From Symbiodinium natans (Eukaryota > Sar > Dinophyceae > Suessiales > Symbiodiniaceae): DNA of 64,000 nt. Numbering within the stretch: position 1 is the stretch's first letter; each line of letters starts with the position of its first letter. The stretch covers positions 310,001 to 374,000 of the forward strand of contig CAJNDS010002261.1 of assembly GCA_905221605.1 (NCBI GenBank), read 5' to 3'. Positions 1-11,523 of the stretch are shown here, piece after piece. The notes under the pieces are model-generated. The model was not told where the DNA came from. It saw only the letters and a program-made list of their open reading frames with translations, and searched no databases. A program made the translations under genes and the position numbers.

Positions 1-900
1 GGACTCGGCTGTTGGAAAAGGACACTTGCCCAAAAAATCTGTCGTCAGGCCTGAAACCTGCCAAGCATTTTGCCGCCAAATTTCCCCAATTCTGTCCGAA
101 GCCCTAAATCCTGCCAAGCTTTCCGCCGCTGAATTCGCCGCCAGGCCTATTTTGCCAAGGATTCTGCCGCTGGGTTTGCCGCAGAAAACCCTCAAATCGG
201 ACCCGAAAAGTAAAGACAAGTCTTCGTATGGACGTGGGTCCTCTCATAGGGCAATCGACAAGTGGGTTGGTGAATGAAAGGTTCAGGTTTTCCGACATAA
301 GAAAACTTGAGCCGGAGTCCTGTTCTCTTCGGGAGATTACATCAAGAGCTCAGGGTTTAGGTCACCTTCTTCGCTTGTTGGTTGAAGCTCTAATCGGCAC
401 GTCGTGGGCACTTTGTGGGGTTGCGAGGGTTGTGAACACCACCAGTGTTTGCCACGCAACAGACCACGGTCCAGCGACCTTGTAAGATTTAGCCTATTTG
501 AATGATGCGCATTATTCTCAACGGAGAGTTCAGGCGGAACTTGCTTCGATCTCTGTGTCTTGACTTCGAATCATTCCACCATGTGTGCCGGCTCTTGAGG
601 CTCAGCTTGGAGTCTTGATGCCATGGGTTTTGGGATGCATGACTGTCTCCGCACACTTCTGCTATGGCTCTGCTCCCAGAGACGATCGGGGTACACCATG
701 GCGGATCCCAGGTGTGGATAGGCCCATCTACCGCGCAGCAGACTGAGGTGGGACTATGTGTTTTGATATGAGCGCCCAAGAAGAGACAAGTTAAAGTTGC
801 TGGGAGGGTGCGGTCGCAAGGATGGCTGCATGAATGGCATGTATGTGCAATCCTGTGCTAGTAGCTTGTGTTCTAGACATGGCAGCATGGGTTAATGGCG
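1..900. other. no supported gene
   Basis: I see no family motif, RNA gene or repeat here that I can support. Short open frames exist on both strands but none has recognisable protein character. The window probably starts inside an intron or an intergenic stretch. Confidence 0.4.
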
Positions 901-930
901 GCAGAATGTACAAGTGCAACCTAGCTTCCC

Positions 931-1340
931 TTGAAAACATGGCTGCCAATATTTGACGACCACAAGGTGGGCTTGTTGGCCGCATGCTTTGTGTGCTGCG
1001 TCAGTTGGCTGAACAGCCGAAACACCCTGCTCCACGTAGCCATAGTGGAGAACGCATTCCTGATTCTCTTCCAGTACTCCGTGCAGAAATTTCTCCGAGA
1101 CATACTGGTTGACTACAGCTTGATTTTGTACAACGTTGGTCCGGACCGTGGTTGCCAAGAACAAGCTTCGACAGAGTTTGTCTGGACATTCCAAGCATCT
1201 CTCTCTGAATGGTGTTACAACGAGCATTGGTATCGCCCGGCCTATTTAGTGGCCGCGCTCAATGTGGGCTGCTTCGCAATTGTGGCTGTGCTTTGGCTTC
1301 TGCCGGTCTGCGCCGTCATTCGCGAATTTGGTGTGTGTTC
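931..1340 (+). CDS. exon-like hydrophobic ORF, unidentified membrane protein
   Basis: An open frame with two hydrophobic stretches: one near its start (about 1000-1100, containing LLAACFVCCVSWL) and one near its end (about 1240-1310, containing AALNVGCFAIVAVLWLL). This would suit an exon of a multipass membrane protein. A GT that could serve as donor follows at about 1331 (gtgtgt). The family is not recognised. The antisense frame is also open, so strand and reality are uncertain. It may belong with the hydrophobic exon-like stretch at 1896-2012. Confidence 0.28.
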
Positions 1341-1479
1341 ACACAGAATCTTGGCTGGCCTTGGGACATCTAAGTATTTTCCTTTGTTGGTTTCAGAGGG
1401 GCCCTATCTACTTTTCAAAGGGTTCCAAAGGCCAACCAAGGAATCAATACAGGATCCTACCTCGGGTTGATGTTCAAGG

Positions 1480-1890
1480 TTCGTGAGAGTTTCTCGGCTC
1501 GACCAGTTTTTATGCCTCCACGACAAGATTCCCCGAAACCCCGAACCCTCAATAATGGGAACTCTAAACCCAAACCCTAAACCATTTCATTCTCGATATT
1601 CTTTTCCATTTGGTTCGACTGCCATTACAACATCCCTAAACCCCACATAGCCCCTTGGAGGACCTACAGTAGGGTTTCCATTTCATGGCCATACCCCCTT
1701 ATACAATATAGCCTTTTTGAGTCTCAATATGACCCGACCCCCTGTAACACCCTAGAGGCATCTGTCGTTTTGCTGAGAAAAGCCGAGGCACCTGCTACCG
1801 CATTTTAAGCAGAATTCTGGAGGCATCAGGGTTTAGTTAGGGTTTTTGGGTTTAGGGTTTTATGCTTTAGAGCTTAGAGCTTTGGGTTTG
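1480..1890. other. intron-like filler with telomere-like words
   Basis: Non-coding stretch with many CCCTAAA and TTTAGGG words mixed with unique sequence. No gene seen. Confidence 0.5.
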
Positions 1891-1895
1891 GGTAG

Positions 1896-2012
1896 TTTGA
1901 GAAACTCCTGGAGGCCCTGGCATTGGTGTCCATGGGGGCTCTACTTTTCGTTGCCTACCTCCACAACCGTCTCGTTTGGTCGATTCAGCACAAGTTCGTG
2001 AATGCGTTGCTG
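1896..2012 (+). CDS. exon-like segment with one membrane helix
   Basis: Thirty-nine codons lie between an AG acceptor (tag at 1893-1895) and a GC donor (gcttga at 2013). The peptide starts FEKLLEALALVSMG and continues into a hydrophobic run (ALLFVAYL), then a basic and aromatic stretch. Similar GC donors are used by the identified genes in this window. The family is not recognised. It could be a downstream exon of the hydrophobic ORF at 931-1340, but I could not confirm a junction. Confidence 0.35.
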
Positions 2013-2039
2013 GCTTGAAAGAAGGTCGCTCATTTCGGT

Positions 2040-2500
2040 GCAGGGCCTTCCGATCAGGCTTGTTGCCGGTGCAGAGGATAGTGTTAACCACAGTAACGGG
2101 TGTTGCAGCATGTGGCAAGACTAAGTCTCCTTCGAGGCGGGCCGGTGTTGTTATGCTTCTTCTGTGCAACGGCTCCTGACAAGACCAGTCTTGAAATGCC
2201 CTGACCGCGTGACCCCCACGACTTCGTTGGACAGCTCAGGGCTTAACAAGAACACCCCAGCAGCATTGATGCAGATGTGGTTCAGATAGTCAAACAGGCT
2301 CCACAGCCACAGTTGGTAGCTTCCCTAAACGGGGGGAGGGGGGGGGGAACCCCAATATAGACCCCGATATTCAGCTAAGGTTTGGCGGGGCTAGGGGCAA
2401 ACGAGGGTAGGCTGTAAACAGGAGTATGCTTGAAAAGACAGGAAAACGCAGAATAAACGGCTGGTTGTTGGGGGGCCTGAGGGTCGAGAAAAGTGAGGCT
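2040..2500. other. no supported gene
   Basis: A short open stretch around 2060-2170 has weak coding character. The rest, including a G-rich run near 2331-2348, shows nothing I can call. Confidence 0.4.
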
Positions 2501-2509
2501 TTAGGTTGA

Positions 2510-3000
2510 ACCAGGGCAAGAAGCAGGACAAGCAGGACAAACAACCAGGAAGAGCAAGAACAAACAACATGGACACAGGACCCGCAAGCAGGACAAGCAG
2601 GACAAACAAGCAGGACAAACAGGACAAGCGAGCATGACAAACCAGGACAAGCAGGACACGCAAGCAGGACAAGCAGGACAAGCAGGACAAGCAGGACAAG
2701 CAGGACAAGCAGGACAAGCAGGACAAGCGAGCAGGACAAACCAGGACAAGCAGGACACGCAGGACAAGCAGGACACGCAAACAGGACGAGCAGGACGAGC
2801 AGGACAAGCAGGACGAGCAGGACAAGAAGGACGAGCAGGACAAGCAGGACAAGCAGGACTAGCAGGACAAGCAGGACAACAGCACAAGCGGGACAAGGAG
2901 GAGATGCGAGCAGGACAGGCCGGCAAGCAAGTAACAATTGGCACAAGCAGGACTCCGGACAACCAGGACAATCGGGACAGCCCGGACAACCACCACAAAT
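2510..3000. repeat. 9-bp minisatellite (GACAAGCAG)n, first array
   Basis: Tandem 9-bp unit GACAAGCAG with variants (GACGAGCAG, GACAAACAG, GACACGCAA), nearly perfect from about 2640 to 2880 and degenerate at both ends. Because 9 is a multiple of 3, all frames stay open and give artefactual repeats (Gly-Gln-Ala on +, Cys/Leu-rich on -). I do not treat these as proteins. Confidence 0.9.
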
Positions 3001-3174
3001 ACATGTGGCATGCCTTAGCGAGGCTTTCTGGACACGTGTGTTAAGGGGGCGTGGCTTCCCGCATTCTTCCGCATTCACCCGCGTTCTCCCGCGGCGTCTT
3101 CCCGCACATTGCAGATATGTCCCCTTTGTCCCGTATTGTTCCGGATTGCCATGCCAATCGGAAAAAGCAAATAT

Positions 3175-3405
3175 TCAAAGCAGGAGAAGCAGGACAAACA
3201 GCAAGACAAACTGGACAAGCAGGACAAGCAGGACACGCAAGCAGGACAAGCTGGACAGACAAGCAGGACAAGCAGGAGTAACCAGGACAAGCCAGCAGCA
3301 AGCAGGACACGCTAGCAGGACAAGCAGGACAGACAAGAAGGACAAGCAGGACAAGCCGAACAAGCCGGACAAGCAGGACAAGCAGGGCAAACAAGCAAGA
3401 CAAGC
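3175..3405. repeat. 9-bp minisatellite (GACAAGCAG)n, second array
   Basis: The same 9-bp unit as the array at 2510-3000, separated by about 170 bp of unrelated sequence that holds short repeats of cccgcattc/cccgcgttc type. Probably one array split by divergence or insertion. Confidence 0.88.
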
Positions 3406-3539
3406 AACCCGGGTCTTCTCCCCCCCTCCACCCCGCCCCAACAAAAAATTTGGTGTGGCAAAACACCCAAATCAAACAGCTCCCCGAGAAGTCCGAGAAG
3501 CCAATCAAGGAGACCATGCGTACTCGGCGCTAAACTAAA

Positions 3540-4220
3540 CCCCTAAGCTAAAGACCTTATTTCGGATTGACATTTCTGTCGGCGTGGCTGCAGGTACAAC
3601 TCAAGCTACACAGCGCCTTTTATCCCGCGGTCTCCTGCGTTTTCACGCAGCCTTTTTTCATGCAAACAGACGCTCCGAGCAGTTTGCAGCTCTTTACAGA
3701 GAAAAAATGTTGTTAGCCGTATGAAAGCCGCGACTCCGAGCGTGCGGCTTAGGCCAGAACGCGTTTTTTTTTCTGCTCTGTTCAGTACCCAAATTGTGGT
3801 TGTTCGTATGAAAACCGCTACTCCGAGCACGGGGACCTGAGCCACAGACAGGCCTGAGCCACACCATTAAAAATCCAATTCCGCCGGGTTTAGGGTGGTG
3901 GAGCAAGAATGGCTTTTGTTGACCATGTTCTCAGTGGATCCATACGCGGAACCGGAATGAGAAAAAGCAGACCATAACCTTTGGTGTTGGTTCATTGTTT
4001 CACCTATGTTCGGGGCGCAGGTCAAGTCTATCAGAGGTTTTCGTCTTCGGGTTTGAGATTTATATGTTCTCTTTCGGTTCCTGTCTCGCCCCCTTAGCGT
4101 TCCTGACTCCTCGCCTTCCTGTTCCTAACTCGTCCATGTGTTGTGTGTTGTTCCGACTCGCCCGCCCGCCTTCATGTTCCTCAGTCGTGCGCCTAACTCG
4201 CCTCTCATCCTAATCCATTC
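3540..4220. repeat. spacer with a diverged 23-bp direct repeat
   Basis: Two copies of a 23-bp motif beginning GTATGAAA and ending CTCCGAGC lie at about 3719-3741 and 3806-3828. A third, weaker match (GCTCCGAGCAG) is near 3672. No gene recognised in the rest of the interval. Confidence 0.45.
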
Positions 4221-4225
4221 TGAGG

Positions 4226-4335
4226 TTGGTTATCGTGGTCAGCATGAAGAACTTCACGCGCCAAGACAAGCCATCGATTGTGCTTGACAGCGAGTCTTTT
4301 GAGGCACTCAAGTTTCCAGGCCAGCCGGTGCGGGG
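4226..4335 (+). CDS. exon-like segment, unidentified
   Basis: A frame with good amino-acid character: a beta-strand-like VIVVSMKNF, then RQDKPSIVLDSESFEALKF. It runs into a G-homopolymer after 4330. Start and end of the exon cannot be fixed. Family unknown. Confidence 0.3.
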
Positions 4336-4399
4336 GCGGGGGGGGGGGGGAGAAGTCATATTTTGTAGGGGGACTGCGGGGTATGATCGAGAATCAAAC

Positions 4400-4930
4400 G
4401 GAAAAGAACATGGACAATGAAATGGAAATCCAAGGTCCCGTCGAGGGGCTATATGGGGGATATATGATCAGGGCGCGCCCGCCCCCTCCGCCCCCCCTGT
4501 GGTGTGGTTGGGGGTTTGGGTTAGGGTTTAAGGTTCAAGGTTGAGGCTTTAGGGTTCGAAGCTGTCAAATGGTAGGTTTAGGTGTAAGTTTAGGGTTTAC
4601 GGTCCCCCCTCCCCCTGTGGTGTGGCTGAGAGGTTTCGGTTTAGGGTTGAAGGTTTAGGTTTAGGGTTTAAGGTTTAGGGCTTAGGGCTTAGGGTATAGG
4701 GAAGAGGCTTCCGGGGGAGGGGGGTTTGGGATTTAGGGGAGGGAGGGTGGGAGGGAATCCATGGGGGGGGGGACCGGCGAACCGCCAATCGTAATCATGC
4801 AAAGGCTTTAAGGACCTAGGGCCTGGGTTATGTATGGGAGGGACAACGGCAAGTGAGTAACCCTTGGTCCCTTTAAGGCATTACATATAGGTTATGTAGG
4901 GTTGAGTGACATTACCACAACCACGTAGAA
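4400..4930. other. TTTAGGG-rich intron-like filler
   Basis: Dense degenerate TTTAGGG/TTAGGGTTT words, C- and G-homopolymers and two near-identical phrases ending in CCCCTGTGGTGTGG (about 4492 and 4609). No coding signal. Confidence 0.6.
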
Positions 4931-4982
4931 TCACATGGATAAGGAAATTGAACATGCAATGAAGTCAAAGAAGCTCACCAAG

Positions 4983-5400
4983 GCGCTTTGCCGCTGCCGA
5001 GCAACTTCATTGCAATGAGGCTGCAAGACGCTTTGGTGGAGGCTGAGGCAAGGTTTCTTAAATAGCTTTGTTTACTTATTGCAAGCATCATCTTTCGTGG
5101 TTGTGTTTGTGTGGGGAAATTTAGGGAACCCTGTGAGGTCGTCGATGCTTTTGCGGACGGCGACGACCTCGAGGACTCCATTTCCAGAAAGAAACCGATG
5201 CTCGAGGCTATCCTGCGGACTGAAGCTGGGTTGCTGTTAAGGAACTGAAAAAGGTGAATCCTATTCTTTACTATCAGTCCATATTATGGTAACTTACTCC
5301 AAGTACCTTAACAGCAACCCAGGAAGACCCAGCAGAGCTCATTAATGTCCGAGCCCAAGTCTATGACGGTCACTGCCACACGGGGGGTGATCTAGAGGTC
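4983..5400 (+). CDS. three exon-like segments of an unidentified gene
   Basis: Candidate exons are 4983-5052 (peptide includes LPLPSNFIAMRLQDALVEAE; AG acceptor, donor gtttct), 5138-5224 (VVDAFADGDDLEDSISRKK...; AG acceptor, GC donor gctggg) and 5323-about 5398 (EDPAELINVRAQVYDGHC...; AG acceptor, possible donor gtcctt). The second and third join in phase 0. The first ends in phase 2, so an exon is missing or its boundary is wrong. The acidic DGDDLED stretch and charged helices look genuinely coding. Family not recognised. An upstream frame from ATG 4935 runs into the first exon in a different frame. Confidence 0.4.
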
Positions 5401-5409
5401 CTTGAGGGC

Positions 5410-6490
5410 GATTACTCAGGGTTCTTGTAGGGCTTTAAGCATACAGATGTTACAAAGGCGGAAAATGGGTTTTCCATAATCTTGTTTAATAGGGAATCGA
5501 GTTACCACATGCCATCCCACGGTGCCCTAAACCCGAAGCCCTGAACCCTAAGCCGTGCTTCAACTTTGAGGTTCAAAATTGCCTGAAGGGCTGCACGAAC
5601 AGACGGCGCAGATCCACTCCCACTTTGCCTTCAGACAAAAGCATCGAGCCCCTGTGCCACATGGAAACAGAATAGTTTCCTTCCGTCTGTTTTCTCAAAC
5701 ATCTCCTGACCCGTTACTGTTGACTGCTCTTTGTAGTGATCCGAATGTACCTCATGATTCATGCTTTAGATGCTATGGATTATGCTGGGGTGTTTTTGGG
5801 AAGGGTTACCGCCACGTGGCGTGCGCATGCAGCCGGAACGATGTGGAATCACCAGCCCCGGATATCCCCATATTAGAGATTGGAGTTTCTGAGAATGTAT
5901 ACGGTCGCCAATACCAATCCCCATAATCCCCATCTAAACCCGAAACCCTAGACGCTATACCGCATAATCCCCATACATCCATGGGAGTCCGTTTGGGCCG
6001 GCTTTCTGCATTTGAGAAGTTCCCTTATTTGCTTTGGGTAAGAGCCATGGTCATGGCTGGGGAATGCGAAGCATTCCTTGGGCCTGAAGCTCGCCTGTAG
6101 CACAAAGACTGACAAAGATATTAGCTGGTTGCAAAAAGCACAGCAAAGCACTTCACGCTTGTCCCTGTCATGTATACTAGGTGGAACTTCATCTATGTGA
6201 GGGAGCCTAAAGTTTTTTTTAGCCGGGGACCGACAAAACCTCCATCAACGCCAGTGGGTTTAGGGCCCATTTTTTGATGTGCTAGTGCTAGTTGCTCTCG
6301 TCTGGCTCTGATCAGGAAAAGCCCTTGCAGGGAAGCTAGGGAAAATGCCCGAAGCTGCAGAACACATTGCTTATGGGCACAAAGAATGGACGAGTGGATC
6401 CCCATGGTAGTGCCAATATGAGAATAAAACACAGTCGCTATATCCGATTTTTCATTCCCGAGTGCCTTAAGAAACGCCAATCCGATGTTC
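5410..6490. other. no confident gene
   Basis: Several weak open frames on both strands (for example a + frame from about 5981 to 6100 ending in GPEARL), none with family motifs or clear splice sites. Confidence 0.35.
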
Positions 6491-6496
6491 TTTCAG

Positions 6497-6584
6497 GAAC
6501 TGATGTTTCATGCCGTTTTCCTGAGGAGATTCAAGAAGAACAACCTGAAATCACTTTCTTATGGTATGCTGACACTGCCTGTCG
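6497..6584 (+). CDS. exon-like segment, unidentified
   Basis: It lies between a pyrimidine-rich acceptor (ctttcag at 6490-6496) and a GT donor (gtgtaagc at 6585). The peptide begins ELMFHAVFLRRFKKNN and has basic and hydrophobic character. A second frame across the same bases is also open. No family recognised. Confidence 0.3.
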
Positions 6585-6867
6585 GTGTAAGCGCCAAACC
6601 CCTAGTCTCCAAACCCCCTGCCTTAAACCAGGCGTCGTTCCCAGGGAGCAGCCGTCGCAAGACATTTTCAAAGCTGCTGCTATTCGACGTACTGCTAGTT
6701 ACTATAGTTAGCGAGGAAGGAATGGAGCACTATTGTAGTCCCTTCACAACCCTTAGTATGGTAGTGTCTATTTTCCTTCCCGTTCCTTGATTCCCTGCTA
6801 GCTAGAGGTGAGTAAACCCTAAATTTCAATTTAGTCTTTCATTTTCTTTTCGTTTTGAATTTCCAGT

Positions 6868-7149
6868 ATTGTGGTAATATCCACAGACCCTAAAGCCTTT
6901 GTTGTCGGCGTTGGTGTTGCGGCCACTAGTAAGGGTTGGGAGAAGCTGCGCTCAAACATATCCACAGCCAAAATAGCTCTCACAGTCAGTATTAGGCATC
7001 CCAAGGGACCATTAAGGACTGAGAGGGGATCCGTCTTGAAGTTTAGTCTAGTCCGTAACGTATTCCTTCAGGAAGGGGCCCATGGCCCATGTGCATTAAA
7101 TTATGTAGGAAATATTGTAGGGAATGCTGACTGCAGCTCACATATGTAA
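6868..7149 (+). CDS. exon-like ORF, possible terminal exon
   Basis: An open frame follows an acceptor-like ttccag and runs about 93 codons to a stop at 7147-7149, including AFVVGVGVAATSKGWEKL. No family recognised. Low confidence that it is expressed. Confidence 0.25.
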   Translation: MVVISTDPKAFVVGVGVAATSKGWEKLRSNISTAKIALTVSIRHPKGPLRTERGSVLKFSLVRNVFLQEGAHGPCALNYVGNIVGNADCSSHM

Positions 7150-7413
7150 ATAAAACAGGACCTCCGAAAGCCTTGTTGAATCCTAAACCCTATGCCCTAA
7201 ACCCCTACACGCTAGACCCTCAGAGGTTGTCCTGACATTTTCAGCACGGGCTGTGGGAGGGGTTCAGTGATTCAAGAAAGAGTCCGGACGAGAAAAAGAA
7301 TGAAATTCTGAATGCCGCGTGAAAGAAGAAAAAGAGAAATAAGATAGTGACTTTGCGAGCCCACTCAAAGACTTCCATTTGGCTCGCTCGTAGATGATTT
7401 TTATTCGAGTTTA

Positions 7414-7460
7414 AAGGAGGCACTTTCTGAGTTTTTCGAGGCACTTTCTGAGTTTTTTTG
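7414..7460. repeat. tandem duplication of about 21 bp
   Basis: The phrase gaggcactttctgagttttt occurs twice head to tail, at about 7417 and 7438. Confidence 0.8.
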
Positions 7461-7936
7461 ATTCGTGCGCCAAGAAACAAAACTAATAACACGAGAAAAA
7501 TCGTACCAATAGGGCTCAATATGATCAGTTAATTGTAAACGCTTGCGCGCGCCGCCTCGGCAGCCGGACCAGCCCACGTCCCAAGGCGTTTGTGCACCTC
7601 CGGAAAGCCCGAGACAAGCTACAGCGAATGGCCTCCAAATCGCCAAAGCAGAAGCTCTGCCTCTGTTTCGGGTTTATGTTTGGGTTGCGGCCGGGCTTGA
7701 GGATTGCGTGTGCTAGCGTCCCCCTTCCCCGCCACGGTTTCAGTTGTCCACGCTCCCAGGCCCCGCTCGAACTTGCATCGTAGACTTGACAGTCGTCTGC
7801 GAATTGTGACAGAGTCGTTGTCGCATGTACACATTTGGACAGTCCGGAAGCAAGTGTGTTTTAGATGTGTTGAATTTGCGCAGTTGCAATGCTGCAATCC
7901 GCTAGAAGCACACAAAGCTAGAGGGATTTTATTGCC

Positions 7937-8070
7937 ATGGCGTCAGCCATCGAGCGGTTGCCATCATTGAAATATGTGGCGTGGCCGCAAGTTGGTGCTT
8001 CTCCAGTCGGTGGATTGAAGCATGGCAGCAAACTGTGTGCTGCAATTTCTCGTTTATGTCGCCAATGAGG
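7937..8070 (+). CDS. possible first exon of an unidentified gene
   Basis: ATG at 7937 opens a 43-codon frame (MASAIERLPSLKYVAWPQVG...) to a stop at 8066-8068. A GA-type donor (gaggtc) overlaps the stop, so the frame could be spliced onward. An antisense frame is also open. No family recognised. Confidence 0.28.
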
Positions 8071-8699
8071 TCAAGTTTGGAACGAGTGCGACTTGGACGA
8101 GACAGCTCGCCTGCACCGTTTAAGATCTGGCAACCCGAGGCCCAAATCCTCGAAGCCCCAACCATTTGACGGCAATATGAACCCTGTAAGGACATGATGG
8201 TGTCAGAAGTTTGCGGTGGCACCATGATGTGGGGATCTTTGAACAAAGAGGCCGGCCCCCAAACCCAACCCCCAGTACCCAAGCCCTTGAGCCCTTAACC
8301 CTGAACCCCATGCACTGCTAACCCTTCAACCCCCAAAAATGTGTGCCTCCCATGTCCCGACCAAGTTCTCAACCTTATGAGACGCCCTGATCGAACTTTA
8401 AGGTTTGGAGCTTTTGTGGCTTGTCGCCTTGTCGCGCTTTGAAGGTTGGCTTTCAGATTGGGGGCTTGTCGGAGAAGGGGGAAGTCGGGTTCAATGGCGT
8501 GTAGGATTGTGGTGCTCCACTCTTCTTCTTCGAGGCCTACTCCGGATCCTAAACCTCTCACCCGGAGTTTTGTAAACTCATTGCAGACACCGTGCGGAGA
8601 AGTTTTGCCACACGGGCTTAAAGGCTTAGAAACCTCAAAGGTTTCATTTTGGGGCCAGTCCACAAAAGAGCGCTCCAAGACAAAATTAGGAACACCGGA

Positions 8700-8745
8700 A
8701 CACCCCCAAGACCACTGCAAGACCACTGCAAGACCACTTCAAGAG
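8700..8745. repeat. short tandem repeat, 11-bp unit
   Basis: Three head-to-tail copies of about 11 bp (AAGACCACTGC and variants). Confidence 0.75.
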
Positions 8746-8787
8746 CACCAATGCCGAAGCCAACCCGACGAAAAACCCAACATGCAG

Positions 8788-8968
8788 GAAAGTGCGTCCC
8801 TGCCATGTTCTTCGCGACATGGAGCAAACGCAAATCGAGCGACGGGAGCGGTCGGAGCGCCATTTGGCGTCTGCCGCGATGCGTGAACCTGGCTCGTTCG
8901 CAATCTGGCACCTCGGGGCGTCCGCCCCCGCAGGGTACACCGACAAGGTCACGGACTTCTTTCTGCCC
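8788..8968 (+). CDS. exon-like segment with charged coiled-coil-like helix
   Basis: A 181-bp frame lies between an AG acceptor (atgcag at 8782-8787) and a canonical donor (gtgagc at 8969). It encodes a strongly charged helix (RDMEQTQIERRERSERHL) followed by MREPGSFAIWHLGASAP. It ends in phase 0, compatible with the next recognised exon at 9300, so it could be an upstream exon of the aldo/keto reductase gene. It does not resemble the usual N-terminal strand of that family. It may belong to a separate upstream gene. Confidence 0.45.
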
Positions 8969-9299
8969 GTGAGCTTTTCGGGGGTTAACCTCTCGATTCC
9001 CTTATGCTCCCAATGTCGGACATAGTGCAAGCACCGTTTGGGGAACAATGGAACCCTCGACCCCAAGCCCCAACCCTTAAACCCTAAACAGCCGGCTCTC
9101 CCGAATTCCCCGCGCGGCCAGAACCCCTAAGCCCTCAAGCCCCACACAGCAAAAAACTTTGACAAACCTCAACCCTTAACTCAGATGCCCGAAGACCATA
9201 AAGCCCTAGGATGGCCAAGGAACTTTGAAACCTACCTAAACGTGTCCTCCATTGGCACCTCTAAACCCCAAAGGATCCGAGACATGAGACTGTCTGAAG

Positions 9300-11247
9300 G
9301 AGAAGATGGCCCATGATCAGCTGGATGCTCTCGTTGCGCAGCTGCCATCAGGGCATTGTTGCCACCTCCCCGAAGATCTTAACGAGCAACTTGGAGTTTG
9401 CGCCTTAAAGCCCCAAGCTGTGAACCCTGAAAGCCATCCTAAGTAACCTCAACCCTAAAATTGAGGGGGCTCCAGGGTTCAGGGTGTAGGTGGGTTTTTC
9501 AGTTCAGGGTACCTGGAGTTACAGGTTTCTGGGCTGGGGAGGCTTACCAAGGAGTTTAGTCTTTCTTCATTAGCTTAGGGGAGAAAGGTCTCGGGGTTGA
9601 GGACTTAATGGCTTCAAGGTGTAGGGTTGCGAATACGAGCCTTCGGTGCTCCTGTGATAGATCGTTTGGCTCAGAGCCGTTGGTTAAACGAGGGTACTTG
9701 GCTTAGAGGTTGTGCGATAAGAGGCTGTTCGATGGACCACCCTTGCCAACTACCACGTCAATCCGTGACGTTCAGTAACTTTCAGGGTGTTTTTTGTCCA
9801 TATTCCAGCTGCGGAAGGCATGCCATGGGCGCTTTTCCTATGCACATGAGTAAGTTATACCACGAATCTTACGTAACACGCAGATGTCCATGGTGCCCCT
9901 TCTGAACCCTGATCCCCCAACCAGAACCCCTAAGACAAAGGCCGGCAGCTTGTGGCTCACGCTCCGCAGGAATTTGACAGCCTCAAGTCAAAGTTTCAAC
10001 TCGGCCAATTTTAAGATCCCGTAAGCTCCACTCCAAAAACCCAAAGCAGCAGAACCCCTTTCTTCCGGCTTTCAAATCCACTGCTCAGCTGTGCCGAGGT
10101 GCGCTTGGGGGTGAACTTCCTCGACTCGGCAGAGCTGCGCCCAAGCCTGAACGAGCACGGAAGACTGGGGGAAGTGGGAGAGTCCAACCCTTGAAGTCAA
10201 AACACGAAGGCTGCAACCGATTTATTTGAACGTGACACCGTCGAATCTGTTCAGCCCAAAGCTTGCAACGCGGCATTCCTGCACATTGCACACATTCCCA
10301 TACCCAAGCTCAAACCTACAAGTCTAAGCCGAAGGAAGCCGGGATTCCCAGACCACGCGGCTCTCGAACCGAGTCTCCACCTTCAGGTATCCGGTGCCGC
10401 ACGCTGGCGGAAAGGTGACTGAGGAGTGGATGGGCAATTGGCTGGAGAAGGCCATCGCAGATGGCAAGGTGAAGCGGGACAAGTGGCCCGGAAGCAGAGG
10501 TGTTAAAGGTTTGTCAAGCAGTTCCGAAGCGATTTTTGGAGAGTTCGCCTGCAAAGGGTTCTGTAGGGCTTTCGGCCCGTTGGCACATACTTCATGGGAG
10601 CAACTTCGCCATCGACCATTGCACAGACTCGGACGCGGCTTCCCTGCCCCCTCCGGAAAGTTACACGCACGAAGCTTTGTAACCCCATAGAAGTAGTGTC
10701 AGGGCACTTCCTTCCCACGGGCTACTATCTACACAGAGGAGGAGAAGGAGGAGGTGGTGTAACGCATGCTGAAAGAGGTGAATGCCCCAAACTCGAAAGC
10801 TCAAAGCCCCAATCCCTTCAACTACCCTGCAACTTTAAAACCCTAGGGCCCTAAAACCCTAGACCCTGAACCCTAAAACCGCTTGAACCTTAAACCCCAA
10901 ACCCTCTTGCGCGGTCCAGGCTCTACATCGCCTCCAAAGCGTGCCTTGGTGGTCGCGAGTCCAGTTGTTCTGGATTGCACATGTAACCCGAATTAGAAAT
11001 GCTTTTGGGGCCGGTTGAAACCCTTTGCCCTCGGGCCCTTGGGTTTCAGGGCCGAAGGTTTGCTACGCAGGTTGCGTGGGCTCTTGTGTCGTGGCATGTA
11101 ACCCTGCCCAGGAATCCCTCCAACCTCGGGGCCCCGGACATCGCAGGATTGCCGCGAGAGTTTTCGCACGGGCTGCTTAAACTCCTTTGGAAGAAGGTGG
11201 AAGTTTTTTGCGGAAACTTGAGGATACATACACATACACACACACAC

Positions 11248-11334
<87 letters not shown>

Positions 11335-11471
11335 TATACACATATACACATATACACATATACACATATACACATGTACACATATACACATATACACATA
11401 TATATACACACACATATACATATACATATACATATGCATATACATATACATAGACATAGACATATACATAT

Positions 11472-11523
<52 letters not shown>

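Noticed and set aside
2371-3538. Cys/Leu-rich and Gly-Gln-Ala-rich open frames
   Set aside because: Artefacts of the 9-bp GACAAGCAG minisatellite.
9215-9260. Frame with LNVSSIGT, considered as the missing N-terminal strand of the reductase
   Set aside because: The conserved GTM-type continuation is absent and the phase cannot be joined to the exon at 9300.
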